Below are positions 1 to 10,285 of a DNA stretch of 64,000 nt, piece by piece. Within the stretch, counting starts at the first letter, position 1. Each line of letters opens with the position of its first letter. The notes beneath the pieces were generated by a model that did no database searches, was not told where the DNA came from, and worked only from the letters and a program-made list of their open reading frames with translations. The stretch spans positions 372,001 through 436,000 of the forward strand of contig NZ_JACYFT010000001.1 of assembly GCF_014837235.1 (NCBI RefSeq), in the 5' to 3' direction. Position numbers and translations under genes: made by a program. The stretch comes from Limnohabitans radicicola. GTDB taxonomy: Bacteria; Pseudomonadota; Gammaproteobacteria; Burkholderiales; Burkholderiaceae_C.

Positions 1-762
1 CTGCAGCTCGATGCCCTCCTCAACGCGCAACAACCGCGCTCGCCAGACCACAACGAGATGCTGTTCATCGTGCAACACCAGACGAGTGAGCTCTGGATGA
101 AGCTGATGCTGCACGAACTTCGCGCCGCCGTGGACAACATAGCAAGCGACCAGTTGCCCGATGCCTTCAAGAAGCTCGCCCGTGTGAGCCGGGTCATGGA
201 GCAGCTGGTGCACGCCTGGGACGTGCTGGCCACCATGACACCGCCCGAGTACAGCGCCATTCGCCCCTACCTGGCCCAATCGAGCGGCTTTCAGAGCTGG
301 CAGTACCGCTGCATCGAATTTGCCATGGGCAACAAGAACGCGGCCATGCTGCAACCTCATGCGCACCGCTCCGACTTGTCCGCCACCGTGCAGGCCGCCT
401 ACGAAGCGCCTTCGCTGTACGACGAATGCCTGCGCCTGCTGGCACGGCGCGGGCTGGCGGTACCCGCCTCGCACACCGAACGCGACTGGCGTCTGCCCTA
501 CGCCGCCGACCCGGGTGTGGAGCAAGCCTGGCTCACCGTCTACCGTGACCCCACCCACCACTGGGACCTGTATCAGCTGGGTGAAGAACTGACCGATCTG
601 GAAGACGCGTTTCGCCTGTGGCGCTTCCGCCACCTCACCACGGTGGAGCGTGTGATCGGCTTCAAGCGCGGCACAGGCGGCACCGGCGGCGTGAGTTACC
701 TGCGCAAGATGCTCGACACCGTGCTGTTCCCCGAGATCTGGTCGCTGCGCACCGAACTTTGA
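1..762 (+). CDS. kynA: Tryptophan 2,3-dioxygenase (5' truncated by window edge)
   Basis: Heme dioxygenase that opens the indole ring of L-tryptophan to N-formylkynurenine, the first step of the kynurenine pathway. The reading frame is open from the first base: 19 codons ([10 protein letters not shown]...) precede the first ATG at 58 and match the conserved region ahead of the heme-pocket motif, so the gene starts upstream of the window and the ATG at 58 is internal. Seen: [14 protein letters not shown], whose His-Gln-Thr belongs to the substrate/heme pocket, and near the C-terminus the [16 protein letters not shown] segment followed by LFPEIW, both typical of the family. About 253 residues are present of roughly 270-290 expected. 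It converges on mutY with a 30-nt gap. Identification is firm; only the N-terminus is missing. Confidence 0.95.
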   Translation: MQLDALLNAQQPRSPDHNEMLFIVQHQTSELWMKLMLHELRAAVDNIASDQLPDAFKKLARVSRVMEQLVHAWDVLATMTPPEYSAIRPYLAQSSGFQSWQYRCIEFAMGNKNAAMLQPHAHRSDLSATVQAAYEAPSLYDECLRLLARRGLAVPASHTERDWRLPYAADPGVEQAWLTVYRDPTHHWDLYQLGEELTDLEDAFRLWRFRHLTTVERVIGFKRGTGGTGGVSYLRKMLDTVLFPEIWSLRTEL

Positions 763-792
763 CAGCAGATCACCCGGGCCTCAGCCCTGACC

Positions 793-1848
793 TCAGCCTT
801 TTTGCCCATCCAACAGCAAGCGGATGGGTGCAGGCAAACCCAGTTGAGGCCAGTCCTGCGCGTCCACCCACTGGCCCTCGCAGCCAGGTGCCTGATGGAT
901 CTGCACATGCACCGGGTGCAGGTGCAGATCGCGGTGGGTCAGCACATGCTTCCAAGGCGCGATGTAGCGCGGCGACCGGACATCGGCACAACTGGCCAGC
1001 AAAGCAGCCTCGTCATCGAACACGGGCAGACTGAAGAGGCCTGCCCAGACGCCCCGGGCCGGGCGTTTGTGCAGCCAGACCTGCCCCTGCGCATTGACCG
1101 CCCAGAGCAGCCACAGCGTGGCGCTGCTGCGTTTGAGCTTGCGGGTCTTGACCGGGTAGGCCAAAGGCTTGGCCTCTTGCCGCGCTTGGCACAGGCTGGC
1201 CACAGGGCAGCCGTCGCACTGCACTTTGCGCGGCAGGCAGACGGTGGCACCCAGGTCCATCAGCGACTGGGTGTAGGCCGGCATATCGGCCGCATCGGGG
1301 GGCAGCAACTGCTCGGCCAGCGCCCACAGGCTGCGCTCGCTCGCAGACAGCGCCAGGTCTTCGCCGTAACCCAGCACACGGGTGAGCACACGTTTGACGT
1401 TGCCGTCCAGAATGGCGGAGCGTTCGTGAAAGCAAAACGCCGCGATGGCTGCTGCCGTCGAGCGCCCAATGCCCGGCAAGGTGACGAGCTGCTCGGCCGT
1501 GCTCGGGAAAGCGCCGCCAAACCGCGCCACCACCTCCTGCGCGCAGCGGTGCAGGTTGCGGGCACGGCTGTAGTAACCGAGGCCACTCCACAGGCCCAGC
1601 ACATCGTCCTGCGGCGCGGCGGCCAGCGCCGCCACATCGGCAAAGCGCTGCAAAAAGCGCGGGTAGTAATCGAGCACGGTGCTGACCTGGGTCTGCTGCA
1701 GCATGATCTCGGACAGCCAGACGCGGTAGGGGTCACGCGTGTTTTGCCAAGGCAGGCTTTGGCGACCGTGCTGGCGCTGCCAGTCCACCATGCGGCGGGC
1801 AAATCCGGTGGGCAGTTTCGGTGTTTCCGGCTTCAGTTTTTCTGACAT
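793..1848 (-). CDS. mutY: A/G-specific adenine DNA glycosylase MutY
   Basis: Removes adenine mispaired with 8-oxoguanine in base-excision repair. The 351-residue product has the helix-hairpin-helix glycosylase core ([12 protein letters not shown], then the catalytic-loop region with [10 protein letters not shown]), a [4Fe-4S] motif C-x6-C-x2-C-x5-C, and a C-terminal NUDIX-like domain that reads 8-oxoG. The start [10 protein letters not shown] is preferred over a longer frame from 1908, because the upstream codons lie wholly inside mutM. The chosen ATG overlaps the mutM stop by 16 nt, so the two genes are probably translated from one message, and both act on oxidised guanine. Confidence 0.95.
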   Translation of the reverse strand: MSEKLKPETPKLPTGFARRMVDWQRQHGRQSLPWQNTRDPYRVWLSEIMLQQTQVSTVLDYYPRFLQRFADVAALAAAPQDDVLGLWSGLGYYSRARNLHRCAQEVVARFGGAFPSTAEQLVTLPGIGRSTAAAIAAFCFHERSAILDGNVKRVLTRVLGYGEDLALSASERSLWALAEQLLPPDAADMPAYTQSLMDLGATVCLPRKVQCDGCPVASLCQARQEAKPLAYPVKTRKLKRSSATLWLLWAVNAQGQVWLHKRPARGVWAGLFSLPVFDDEAALLASCADVRSPRYIAPWKHVLTHRDLHLHPVHVQIHQAPGCEGQWVDAQDWPQLGLPAPIRLLLDGQKG

Positions 1849-2648
1849 TGGGGGCAAAAGAAAGTGGTGCGCTGGCCTTGCACGATGGATCGGATCGGGG
1901 TGGCACACACCCGACAGGCCTGGCCCGCGCGGCCGTACACAGCGGCTTCGAGCTGGAAGTAACCCGTCTTGCCTTCGGCACTGACAAAGTCCCGCAGGCT
2001 GCTGCCGCCCTGGCGCACGGCGCGGGCCAGCACCTCGATGATGGCCGCGTGCAGCCGGTCAGATCTGGGACGCGAGACCTTGTTGGCGCGCAGCGTGGGG
2101 CGAATGCCCGCCATGAACAAGGCTTCAGAGGCATAGATGTTGCCCACCCCCACCACCGTGTCGCCCGCCAGCAGCACCTGCTTGATGGGCGCCGAGCGCT
2201 TGCGCAGCGCGGCATGGAACGCCGCCGCATCAAAGCCCCCTTCGAGCGGCTCCACGCCCAGGTGGCCCAGCAGTTTTTGCGCTGTGGCAGACGCCTCAGA
2301 CGGTGCCCAGACCACCGCACCGAAGCGACGTGGATCGTGCAGGCGCAGCACCCCCTTGTCGGTCGCGAGGTCCATGTGGTCGTGGGGACCAGCAGGCGGC
2401 TGGGTCGGCGCGAAATTGAGGCTGCCCGACATGCCCAGGTGCAGCAGCAAGAGCCCCTCGTCCAGGTCCACCAAAAGGTACTTGCCACGGCGGCGCACAC
2501 CATGGATGCGTTGACCGTTCAAACTTTCCGGCGCACAGCCCAGGGGCCAGCGCAGTGGCTTGCCCATGCGCAATCCGTGGACGCGAGCGCCCGCAATGCG
2601 CTCGGCAAAACTCTGGCGGGTGACTTCGACTTCGGGCAACTCGGGCAT
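1833..2648 (-). CDS. mutM: Formamidopyrimidine-DNA glycosylase MutM (Fpg)
   Basis: Bifunctional glycosylase/AP-lyase that excises 8-oxoguanine and formamidopyrimidines. The mature N-terminus PELPEVEV carries the catalytic Pro2 and Glu3, which fixes the start at MPELPEVE rather than the ATG nine codons earlier. The C-terminal zinc finger is visible as C-x2-C-x16-C-x2-C (CRVC ... CPQC). 271 residues, the normal family length. It is the upstream gene of a mutM-mutY pair and is divergent from the TPR gene, with about 65 nt between them for both promoters. Confidence 0.97.
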   Translation of the reverse strand: MPELPEVEVTRQSFAERIAGARVHGLRMGKPLRWPLGCAPESLNGQRIHGVRRRGKYLLVDLDEGLLLLHLGMSGSLNFAPTQPPAGPHDHMDLATDKGVLRLHDPRRFGAVVWAPSEASATAQKLLGHLGVEPLEGGFDAAAFHAALRKRSAPIKQVLLAGDTVVGVGNIYASEALFMAGIRPTLRANKVSRPRSDRLHAAIIEVLARAVRQGGSSLRDFVSAEGKTGYFQLEAAVYGRAGQACRVCATPIRSIVQGQRTTFFCPQCQKN

Positions 2649-2713
2649 GGGAAACTTCTGGATCGGCGAGGCCATGCCAAAGAGGCCAGCCGGAAGGTAG
2701 ACGCTCGATTATC

Positions 2714-4444
2714 ATGGGTCGCATGAAATTCTGGTTCCGTTTGGCCGTTTTGTCCTCTTGTGTGATGAGTTGTCTGGCTCAGGCCGCAGAGCCCGCCAAA
2801 GACAAGATCGTGCCCCAATCCGCGCTCGATGGCATGCTGTTTTACCAACTGCTGCTCGGGGAAATGAATGTGCGCGAAGGCTCACCCGGTACAGGCTTTT
2901 CCATGGTGCTGGACGCTGCACGCAAAACGCGCGACCCAGCGCTGTTTCAACGGGCCATCGACATTGCCTTGCAATCACGCTCTGGCGAAGCCGCCCTGCA
3001 AGCCGCGCAGACCTGGAAGCGTGAAATTCCGGGTGCGCAAGAACCCAACCGTTACATCCTTCAAATCCAGCTGGCGCTCAACCGCATCCCCGAAGCGGGC
3101 CAGGCCCTGGCCACTTCCTTGAACGAATTGCCCGTGGACGAACAAATCGGGGCCATCATCTCGATTCCCCGCGTCTTTGCACGGGTGCACGATAAGGTGC
3201 AGGCGGCGCAAGTGGTCGAAAAAGCGCTGAGCCAGTTCCTCAATCGCCCTGCGTTGGCGGCCACCGCATGGACCACGATTGGCCGCATGCACCGCGATGC
3301 AGACCAACTGGCGCAAGCCGTGGACGCCGCGCTCAAAGGCCACGCGGCAGACAAGAGCGCGCAAGGGCCGCTGATCCTTGCCTTGAGTTTGCTCAGCAAA
3401 GACACGCCGCCATTGAAAGCCATGCTCGACGAGGCCATGCAGAGCCCTGTGGCGGGTGAACTGCGTCTGGCTTATGCGCGGACGCTGATTGGCCAGCGCG
3501 CCTATGGCGACGCCCTGCGCCAGCTCCAAACGCTGACACAGCGGCACCCCGAGGTGGCGCAAGGCTGGCTGATGCTGGGCCTGATGCAGCAGGACATGGG
3601 GCAGGCACTGCAGGCCGAGCAACTCCTCATCCGCTTTCTGGATGTGAGCAAGAACACCCAGGAGCCCGAGCTGGAAGCGGGTCGCGCAGAAGCCCTGCTC
3701 GCCTTGTCGCAAATGGCTCAGCAAAAAGGGCAAATCGAACGGGCTAGTCAGTGGCTCAGCCAGATTCCGGCCAATGTGGACCCGATCCGACTGGGCAGCC
3801 GTCGAGCCGAATTGCTGGCGCAACAAGGGCGAATGGACGAAGCGCGCCTGGTGCTCAGCCAGATCAAGACCACCACGCCCGACCAGTCACGCCGCAAAGC
3901 CCTGGTGCTGGCGCAATGGTTGCGCGAGCACAAGCAACACGCTGCAGCCCATGAAGTGATTCAGCAAGCCCTGACTGAACAACCGGACAGTCAGGAACTG
4001 CTGACCGAGTTGTCCCTGATCGCCGAAAAGCTGCAACGCTACGACGAAATGGAGACCGTGCTGCGCGGCTTGATGAAGTCTTACCCCCAAGACCCCCATG
4101 CTTACAACGCCTTGGGTTACTCGTTGGCCGACCGCAAGTTGCGCCTGCAAGAAGCCCAGCAGCTGATTGCCAAGGCCGTGGAACTGGCTCCGGAAGACCC
4201 TTACATCCAGGACAGCCTCGGCTGGGTTGAATTCAGGTTGGGCCACACGCAGGAAGCGCTGCGGATTTTGCAGGCCGCCTACAAGGCCAAGCCCGACGCG
4301 GAAATCGCGGCCCACCTGGGTGAAGTGCTCTGGAGTCTGGGTCGGCAGCAAGAAGCGGGTACGCTCTGGCGCGAAGGCCTGCTGCTCAAACCCGACAACG
4401 AAACCTTGGTGGAAACCATCCGGCGCTTCCAGTTCAAGCCATGA
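2714..4444 (+). CDS. Exported tetratricopeptide-repeat protein
   Basis: A 576-residue TPR protein. The N-terminus (MKFWFRLAVLSSCVMSCLAQAAEP) is a signal peptide with likely signal peptidase I cleavage after AQA. The remainder is all-helical with TPR-type spacing, clearest at 460-560 (DPHAYNALGYSLADRKLRLQ, then DPYIQDSLGWVEFRLG). Such proteins act as protein-interaction scaffolds, usually in the periplasm or at the outer membrane. The stop codon overlaps the lolB start (ATGA), so it is probably co-transcribed and translationally coupled with the outer-membrane lipoprotein insertase. The precise function is not known. A second ATG at 2723 (MKFWF) is an equally possible start. Confidence 0.85.
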   Translation: MGRMKFWFRLAVLSSCVMSCLAQAAEPAKDKIVPQSALDGMLFYQLLLGEMNVREGSPGTGFSMVLDAARKTRDPALFQRAIDIALQSRSGEAALQAAQTWKREIPGAQEPNRYILQIQLALNRIPEAGQALATSLNELPVDEQIGAIISIPRVFARVHDKVQAAQVVEKALSQFLNRPALAATAWTTIGRMHRDADQLAQAVDAALKGHAADKSAQGPLILALSLLSKDTPPLKAMLDEAMQSPVAGELRLAYARTLIGQRAYGDALRQLQTLTQRHPEVAQGWLMLGLMQQDMGQALQAEQLLIRFLDVSKNTQEPELEAGRAEALLALSQMAQQKGQIERASQWLSQIPANVDPIRLGSRRAELLAQQGRMDEARLVLSQIKTTTPDQSRRKALVLAQWLREHKQHAAAHEVIQQALTEQPDSQELLTELSLIAEKLQRYDEMETVLRGLMKSYPQDPHAYNALGYSLADRKLRLQEAQQLIAKAVELAPEDPYIQDSLGWVEFRLGHTQEALRILQAAYKAKPDAEIAAHLGEVLWSLGRQQEAGTLWREGLLLKPDNETLVETIRRFQFKP

Positions 4445-4932
4445 ACAGCTCGCGACGCACCCAACTTGGGGCCCTGCTCGCGGCGGCCCTCTGGCTGAGC
4501 GGCTGCGCCACCCCCGCCCGACAGCTGCCGCCCGAAGCCGCCTTCTGGGCCGGGCGCATCGCTGTGCAAATCCAGTCACAGCCGGCCCAGAGCCTGAGCG
4601 CAGCCTTCGAGCTGCAAGGCTCGGCAACGCAAGGCGAGTTGCAACTGCTCAGCCCCATCGGCAGCACATTGGCGCAACTGAACTGGACCCCCGAGAACGC
4701 CAAGCTGAGCCAGGGCGCACATCAATGGTCCGGCACCAGTCTGGACGAGCTGACGACCCGACTGACGGGCACACCTCTTCCGATGGCCGCCCTGTTTGAT
4801 TGGCTCGCCGGGCAAGCCACCGCACCCGCCGGCTGGCAGGTGGACCTGTCACAGTGGGCAAAAGGCCGCATCCAGGCCGAGCGCCAAAGCCCGGCCCCGG
4901 CCGTGCAACTCAAACTGGTTCTGGAGCGTTGA
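4441..4932 (+). CDS. lolB: Outer-membrane lipoprotein insertion protein LolB
   Basis: Outer-membrane-anchored receptor that takes lipoproteins from LolA and inserts them into the outer membrane. It has an N-terminal lipoprotein signal with lipobox LSGC (Cys22) and the LolB beta-barrel pattern (WAGRIAVQI... GSATQGELQLLSPIGSTLAQL). 163 residues, somewhat short for the family but complete. The start overlaps the TPR gene stop by 4 nt, and ispE follows after 30 nt, the standard lolB-ispE order of betaproteobacteria, which supports the call. Confidence 0.92.
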   Translation: MNSSRRTQLGALLAAALWLSGCATPARQLPPEAAFWAGRIAVQIQSQPAQSLSAAFELQGSATQGELQLLSPIGSTLAQLNWTPENAKLSQGAHQWSGTSLDELTTRLTGTPLPMAALFDWLAGQATAPAGWQVDLSQWAKGRIQAERQSPAPAVQLKLVLER

Positions 4933-4962
4933 GGCAGAGTCCAGCATGGCGATAATGCCCGC

Positions 4963-5811
4963 ATGAAAGCGCTGTACGACGTTCCTGCCCCCGCCAAGCT
5001 GAACCTGTTCCTGCATGTGACGGGCCTCCGGGCCGACGGCTACCACCTGCTGCAATCGGTGTTCATGCTGATCGACTGGTGCGACACCTTGCACTTTGAG
5101 CGCCGCAGCGACGGCCAGATCAGTCGCCAGGACCTGGCCGTGCCGCTGCCCGCCGACGACCTGATCGTCCGCGCCGCGCGGCTGTTGCAGCAACACACAA
5201 GCTGCAGTGATGGCGCAGACATTGCCATTGAAAAGCGCCTTCCTGCCCAGGCGGGCATGGGCGGCGGCTCGTCCGATGCCGCCAGTTGCCTGCTGGCGCT
5301 CAACCGCCTGTGGAACCTTCACCTGCCGCTGCGCACATTGGAGCAGCTGGGCCTGCAACTGGGCGCAGACGTCCCTTTCTTCCTTCGGGGCCGCAACGCC
5401 TGGGTCGAGGGCGTGGGCGAGCAGATCACCCCCATCACCTTACCAGCAAGCCGCTTTTGCATCATCAAGCCTCCCTCGGGTCTGGAAACCGCACAAATTT
5501 TTCGCGATCCAGGTCTGAACCGGTCCACAAACCCTGCTATACTTTCAGTCTTTGCTGCAGACCCCTATGACTTCGGTCACAACGATCTGCAACCCGTGGC
5601 AGAAGTTCTTTGTCCTGAAGTTTCTCAAGCACTGAAGTGCCTGTCCAACGCAGGAATGAACGGAAAAATGACGGGTTCCGGCAGTGCAGTTTTTGCGCCT
5701 TGCCCAGCAGGTCAGTCGAGACAAGTTCAGGTTCCTGAACATTGGCTGATACAGGAATGCAGCAATTTGGAGGTTCATCCTTTACAGGGTTGGGCATCCA
5801 GCGACAATTGA
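4963..5811 (+). CDS. ispE: 4-diphosphocytidyl-2-C-methyl-D-erythritol kinase IspE
   Basis: GHMP kinase that phosphorylates CDP-methylerythritol in the MEP isoprenoid pathway. The N-terminal PAPAKLNLFLHVTGLRADGYH motif and the glycine-rich ATP loop AGMGGGSSDAAS (about residues 97-108) are present, as is the C-terminal GKMTGSGSAVFA motif. 282 residues, normal length. It sits between lolB and tRNA-Gln. From about codon 180 onward the base composition is visibly less GC-rich than in neighbouring genes, although the protein still reads as intact. Confidence 0.96.
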   Translation: MKALYDVPAPAKLNLFLHVTGLRADGYHLLQSVFMLIDWCDTLHFERRSDGQISRQDLAVPLPADDLIVRAARLLQQHTSCSDGADIAIEKRLPAQAGMGGGSSDAASCLLALNRLWNLHLPLRTLEQLGLQLGADVPFFLRGRNAWVEGVGEQITPITLPASRFCIIKPPSGLETAQIFRDPGLNRSTNPAILSVFAADPYDFGHNDLQPVAEVLCPEVSQALKCLSNAGMNGKMTGSGSAVFAPCPAGQSRQVQVPEHWLIQECSNLEVHPLQGWASSDN

Positions 5812-5844
5812 TCGGTAGGCAGCTGCAAAGCTGTCCACCTGTGT

Positions 5845-5921
5845 AGGGGAGTCGCCAAGTTGGTTAAGGCACCGGATTTTGATTCCGGCATGCAAAGGTT
5901 CGAATCCTTTCTCCCCTGCCA
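5845..5921 (+). tRNA. tRNA-Gln (UUG)
   Basis: A cloverleaf can be drawn by hand: acceptor stem AGGGGAG/CTCCCCT, D stem GCC/GGC, anticodon stem CCGGA/TCCGG with loop TTTTGAT (anticodon TTG), T arm AAAGG-TTCGAAT-CCTTT, discriminator G and an encoded CCA. 77 nt including CCA. It lies between ispE and prs, the usual betaproteobacterial arrangement. Confidence 0.97.
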
Positions 5922-5966
5922 AACCATTCAACCGTTCAGTCCTGTTTTCTGATCGCTGGAACGCTC

Positions 5967-6935
5967 ATGCAGCCTGCTTCTACCCCCGATTTCATGATTT
6001 TCACTGGCAATGCCAATCCGGCATTGGCGTCCGAGATTGCCAGCAACCTTGGCACCTTGCTGGGTGCTGCCGATGTGGGCCGCTTCTCCGACGGTGAAGT
6101 CACCGTGGAGCTCAAGCAAAACGTGCGTGCCCGCGACGTGTTCGTGGTGCAGTCCACTTGCGCGCCCACCAACGAAAACCTGATGGAACTGCTGATCATG
6201 GTCGACGCGCTCAAACGCGCTTCGGCCGAGCGCATCACGGCCGTCATCCCCTATTTCGGTTATGCCCGCCAGGATCGCCGCCCACGCTCGACGCGTGTGC
6301 CGATTTCAGCCAAGGTCGTGGCCAACATGCTGCAAGCCGTGGGCGTGGACCGCGTCCTGACCATGGACCTGCACGCTGACCAGATCCAGGGTTTCTTCGA
6401 CATCCCGGTCGACAACATTTACGCCTCGCCCGTGTTGCTGGGTGACTTGCGGCAGAAAAACTACGACGACCTGATCGTCGTCTCGCCTGACGTGGGCGGT
6501 GTGGTGCGTGCACGCGCCCTGGCCAAACAGCTGGGCTGCGACCTGGCCATCATTGACAAGCGCCGCCCCAAGGCGAACGTGAGCGAAGTGATGCACGTCA
6601 TCGGCGAAATCGAAGGCCGCAACTGCGTGATCATGGACGACATGATCGACACCGCAGGCACTTTGGTCAAAGCCGCTGAAGTCCTCAAGGAACGCGGTGC
6701 CAAAAAGGTCTACGCCTACTGCACACACCCCATTTTTTCGGGTCCCGCCATCGACCGCATCGCCAAGGGCGACGCCCTGGATGAAGTCGTGGTCACCAAC
6801 ACCATTCCGCTGTCGGCCAATGCGTCGGCATGCACCAAGATTCGCCAGCTCTCCGTCGGCCCGCTGATCGCAGAAACGATCCAGCGCATTGCCAAGGGTG
6901 AGTCGGTGATGAGCCTGTTCGCGGATCAGAACTGA
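5967..6935 (+). CDS. prs: Ribose-phosphate pyrophosphokinase
   Basis: Makes phosphoribosyl pyrophosphate from ribose 5-phosphate and ATP for nucleotide, histidine and tryptophan synthesis. Family signatures seen: [12 protein letters not shown] near the N-terminus, the ATP-binding YFGYARQDR, the catalytic/metal segment [16 protein letters not shown], and the PRPP-binding loop [13 protein letters not shown]. 322 residues, as expected. It is followed by a rho-independent terminator at 6956-6989 and then rplY. Confidence 0.98.
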   Translation: MQPASTPDFMIFTGNANPALASEIASNLGTLLGAADVGRFSDGEVTVELKQNVRARDVFVVQSTCAPTNENLMELLIMVDALKRASAERITAVIPYFGYARQDRRPRSTRVPISAKVVANMLQAVGVDRVLTMDLHADQIQGFFDIPVDNIYASPVLLGDLRQKNYDDLIVVSPDVGGVVRARALAKQLGCDLAIIDKRRPKANVSEVMHVIGEIEGRNCVIMDDMIDTAGTLVKAAEVLKERGAKKVYAYCTHPIFSGPAIDRIAKGDALDEVVVTNTIPLSANASACTKIRQLSVGPLIAETIQRIAKGESVMSLFADQN

Positions 6936-6955
6936 TCTGTACAGGCTCCCAAGTG

Positions 6956-6989
6956 GCCTGCCACCTGTTCAAGGGTTGGCAGGCTTTTT
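6956..6989 (+). terminator. Rho-independent terminator after prs
   Basis: An 8-bp perfect stem GCCTGCCA/TGGCAGGC separated by a 13-nt loop and followed by TTTTT. It lies 20 nt after the prs stop and ahead of rplY, so rplY probably has its own promoter or depends on read-through. Confidence 0.85.
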
Positions 6990-7036
6990 AAAGTCAGGAC
7001 GACACTGGTCGCGGTGGGTCCTAGAAGGAGAAGAGT

Positions 7037-7663
7037 ATGAAATTCGTCGCTTTTGAGCGCGCCAAGCAGGGTACGGGTGCGAGCCGCCGTCTGCGCAATT
7101 CGGGCAAAACACCTGGCATCGTTTACGGTGGCACAGGTGAGGCCAAGCTGATCGAGCTGGACCACAACGCACTGTGGCATGCCCTGAAAAAAGAAGCTTT
7201 CCACGCCAGCATCCTGGACATGGAACTCAACGGTCAAACCAGCAAAGTGTTGCTGCGTGACTACCAGATGCACCCTTACAAGCAACTGGTGCTGCACATC
7301 GACTTCCAGCGCGTGGAAGCCAACACCACATTGCACATGAAAGTGCCACTGCACTACAGCGGTGAGCAGGACTCTGAAGCCGTCAAGACCGACAAGTGCC
7401 TGGTCAACCACGTGGTCACAGAAATCGAAGTGGCTTGCATTCCTGCCAACCTGCCCGAGTTCATCAACGTGGACCTGTCCGGTCTGAAAAAGGGCGTGTC
7501 CCTGCACGTGAACGACATCACTCTGCCCAACGGCGTGAAAGTCATCACCCACGGCAAGCCCAACCCGGTCCTCGTGTCTGTGACGGCACCTGCTGAAGAA
7601 GTGGAAGCAGCACCCGCAGCTCCTGCTGCTGAAGCCCCCGCCAAAGGCAAAGGCAAGAAGTAA
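7037..7663 (+). CDS. rplY: 50S ribosomal protein L25/general stress protein Ctc
   Basis: Binds 5S rRNA in the large ribosomal subunit. The 208-residue product is the long (CTC/TL5-type) form: an N-terminal L25 domain ([27 protein letters not shown]) plus a C-terminal beta domain, ending in an Ala/Glu/Pro/Lys tail (residues about 187-208). A strong Shine-Dalgarno AGAAGGAG precedes the ATG by about 8 nt. The order prs-rplY-pth is conserved in proteobacteria. A terminator follows at 7684-7708. Confidence 0.97.
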   Translation: MKFVAFERAKQGTGASRRLRNSGKTPGIVYGGTGEAKLIELDHNALWHALKKEAFHASILDMELNGQTSKVLLRDYQMHPYKQLVLHIDFQRVEANTTLHMKVPLHYSGEQDSEAVKTDKCLVNHVVTEIEVACIPANLPEFINVDLSGLKKGVSLHVNDITLPNGVKVITHGKPNPVLVSVTAPAEEVEAAPAAPAAEAPAKGKGKK

Positions 7664-7683
7664 TCTTCTGCCCGAGCTGATCC

Positions 7684-7708
7684 AGGCCCGCCTTGTGCGG
7701 GCCTTTTT
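7684..7708 (+). terminator. Rho-independent terminator after rplY
   Basis: An 8-bp stem AGGCCCGC/GCGGGCCT with a 5-nt loop, running into a T tract. It lies 20 nt past the rplY stop and ends 26 nt before pth. Confidence 0.9.
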
Positions 7709-7734
7709 CATGGCCCCCACACGATAATCGCCTG

Positions 7735-8373
7735 ATGATCAAACTGCTTGTCGGCCTGGGTAACCCCGGCCCCGAATACGAAGACACCCGGCACAACGCC
7801 GGTTTCTGGTTCATCGATGCCGTGGCCCGCGAACTGAAAGTCACGCTCGTGCCCGAGCGCAGCTACCACGGCCTGGTGGCTCGCACCAGTGTGAATGGCC
7901 AGAATGTCTGGTTGCTGGAGCCGCAGACATTCATGAATCTGTCAGGTAAATCGATCGCGGCCTTGGCACGCTTTTTCAAAATCCAGCCGCAGGAAATCCT
8001 GGTCGCGCACGACGAGATGGACATCGCCCCGGGCGAGGCCAAACTCAAGCTCGGCGGCTCACATGCGGGCCACAACGGCCTGCGCGACACCCATGCCCAG
8101 TTGGGCACCGCCGATTACTGGCGCTTGCGCATCGGCGTGGGCCACCCGGGTGTGAAGTCCGAAGTGGTGAGCTGGGTGCTCAAAAAACCCATGGCCGAAC
8201 ACCGCGAGGCGATCCACGCCAGCATCGACCGGGCCGTGCTGGCTCTGCCCCTGCTGCTGGCAGGCGAGATGGACAAAGCGATGGTGAAAATCCACACCAG
8301 CAAACCGCCGCGGCCTAAACCCCCCAAGCCACCCAAACAACCACCCCTGCCCGAAACGCCAGCAGCAGCATGA
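7735..8373 (+). CDS. pth: Peptidyl-tRNA hydrolase
   Basis: Recycles peptidyl-tRNA released by abortive translation. Family motifs: [22 protein letters not shown] (Asn and catalytic His), [11 protein letters not shown], the catalytic-Asp region [29 protein letters not shown]. The start [11 protein letters not shown] is preferred over an ATG 14 codons upstream, because the upstream codons run through the rplY terminator and resemble nothing. 212 residues; the last 25 or so form a basic proline-rich tail ([13 protein letters not shown]) beyond the usual enzyme core. Confidence 0.97.
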   Translation: MIKLLVGLGNPGPEYEDTRHNAGFWFIDAVARELKVTLVPERSYHGLVARTSVNGQNVWLLEPQTFMNLSGKSIAALARFFKIQPQEILVAHDEMDIAPGEAKLKLGGSHAGHNGLRDTHAQLGTADYWRLRIGVGHPGVKSEVVSWVLKKPMAEHREAIHASIDRAVLALPLLLAGEMDKAMVKIHTSKPPRPKPPKPPKQPPLPETPAAA

Positions 8374-8390
8374 CAGCCTGGTCCTGCGCC

Positions 8391-8714
<324 letters not shown>

Positions 8715-9374
8715 TCAGGCTTTTGGGGCTGCCAGCGGGTACACCGCCGAGGGCGGTAAGCCCTCCAGATGGTTGGCCTGGGCCCAAGACACGATCTCGA
8801 AGCGCCGCCCGTCTGTGCGCACATGGTTGAGCCCCGCGTTCGGGATCACGCACTGGCGCGGTCCGCCCAATGGCTGCCCCGTGGCCGAGCGGTAAATCAT
8901 GTCCAGCACACCCCCGTGTGAGACCACCACAGGCGATGTCCAGGCCTCTTGGGCGCAACGCTCCAGCAGAGACTGCACCGCCCGCATGACCCGCGCATGA
9001 AATTGCCGCTGCGACTCTCCGCCCGGTGGCGCAAAGTCCGGGTCGTGCGAGCGCCAGCCCTGCACGATCTCGGGGTGTTGCTCGTGTACCTGCGCCAGCG
9101 TCAGGCCTTCGATGATGCCAAACGACTGCTCGCGCCACAGGGTGTCGGGCAACGCCGCGCGCTGCCAATGCTCGCCCAGCGGCTGGGCCGTCTGGCGTGT
9201 GCGCAGCAAATCACTGGCCACCAGCGCCCGGGGCGCTTGCGCCGCCAGGTGTTGCCCCAGCCGCTGCGCCTGCTGCAAACCCAGGGCGTTCAGCGGCGCG
9301 TCCAGATGCCCCTGAAACCGCAGCTCGCGGTTCCAGTCGGTCTCGCCATGCCTGACCAAGCAGATGTCCATCAT
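8715..9374 (-). CDS. Histidine phosphatase family protein (phosphoglycerate mutase-like)
   Basis: Branch-1 histidine phosphatase. The RHGETDWN motif at about residues 9-16 carries the phosphorylated His, SDLLRTRQTA carries the second catalytic Arg, and VVSHGGVLD the second catalytic His. 219 residues. It resembles GpmB/CobC-type phosphatases rather than the glycolytic mutase, which is separately encoded at 62644. The substrate is unknown. The start MMDICLVRHG is chosen because the motif must lie close to the N-terminus; the extra 22 codons upstream are not credible. Confidence 0.88.
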   Translation of the reverse strand: MMDICLVRHGETDWNRELRFQGHLDAPLNALGLQQAQRLGQHLAAQAPRALVASDLLRTRQTAQPLGEHWQRAALPDTLWREQSFGIIEGLTLAQVHEQHPEIVQGWRSHDPDFAPPGGESQRQFHARVMRAVQSLLERCAQEAWTSPVVVSHGGVLDMIYRSATGQPLGGPRQCVIPNAGLNHVRTDGRRFEIVSWAQANHLEGLPPSAVYPLAAPKA

Positions 9375-9427
9375 CTGACCATTATGCGGGCGAGCACACC
9401 CGCCTGGGCAAACGGTCATAAAATGAA

Positions 9428-10285
9428 ATGGTGAACGCACTGACCAACGCCGACCTGCACTGCCACTCTGTCGTCTCCGACGGCACCCTCACCCCCGAAG
9501 CCCTGGCCGAACGTGCCAAAGCCAACGGCGTGGAACTGTGGGCGCTGACCGACCACGATGAAATCGATGGCCAGGCCCGCGCCCTGGCCGCAGCCCGTGC
9601 CCAGGGTATGGGCTACCTGACAGGTACCGAAATCTCCGTCACCTTTGCCCAACAAACCGTGCACATCGTGGGCCTGGGTTTCGATGCAGACAACACCGCC
9701 CTGGCCGAGGGCCTGCGCCGCACCCGTGGAGGTCGCAGGGAACGCGCCATGGAAATGTCGGATGACCTGGCCAAGGTCGGCATTCAAGGAGCCTATGAAG
9801 GTGCACTCAAATACGTGGGCAACCCCGAGCTGATTTCGCGCACCCACTTTGCCCGCTATCTGGTCGAAAGCGGCGTCTGCCAGGAGACCGCCGAGGTGTT
9901 CCGCAAATACCTCACCGAGGGCAAACCGGGCTATGTGCCCCACCGTTGGGCCCGGCTGCAGGACGCAGTCCAATGGATCACGGATGCAGGCGGCATGGCG
10001 GTGATCGCCCACCCGGCGCGCTACGGTTTCACACCCAACGAAGAGTACGCCCTGTTCACCGAATTCAAGGCCCATGGCGGCCGTGGCGTCGAAGTCGTCA
10101 CCGGCAGCCACTCCAGCCAGGAAGCCGTGCGCTACGCCGAAACTGCGCTGGAATTCGGCCTGGCCGCGTCCCGTGGCAGTGATTTCCACAGCCCCACCGA
10201 AAGCCGCATCGACCTGGGCACCTTGCCCCTGCTTCCGGGTCAGCTGACTCCTGTCTGGGAACTGCTGGCCGATCGCATCCAGTGA
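9428..10285 (+). CDS. PHP-domain 3',5'-nucleotide phosphatase / 5'-3' exoribonuclease (YciV/RNase AM family)
   Basis: Polymerase-and-histidinol-phosphatase domain metalloenzyme. The metal-binding motifs DLHCHSVVSDG (residues 9-19) and LTDHDEIDG, then VIAHPARY and the late SRGSDFHSP, are all present. E. coli YciV homologues hydrolyse 3',5'-bisphosphonucleotides and trim RNA 5' ends. 285 residues. It overlaps the next gene by 4 nt and heads a run with a DMT transporter, a YciO-type protein, a site-2 protease and trpS; the yciV-yciO pairing also occurs in enterobacteria. Confidence 0.9.
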   Translation: MVNALTNADLHCHSVVSDGTLTPEALAERAKANGVELWALTDHDEIDGQARALAAARAQGMGYLTGTEISVTFAQQTVHIVGLGFDADNTALAEGLRRTRGGRRERAMEMSDDLAKVGIQGAYEGALKYVGNPELISRTHFARYLVESGVCQETAEVFRKYLTEGKPGYVPHRWARLQDAVQWITDAGGMAVIAHPARYGFTPNEEYALFTEFKAHGGRGVEVVTGSHSSQEAVRYAETALEFGLAASRGSDFHSPTESRIDLGTLPLLPGQLTPVWELLADRIQ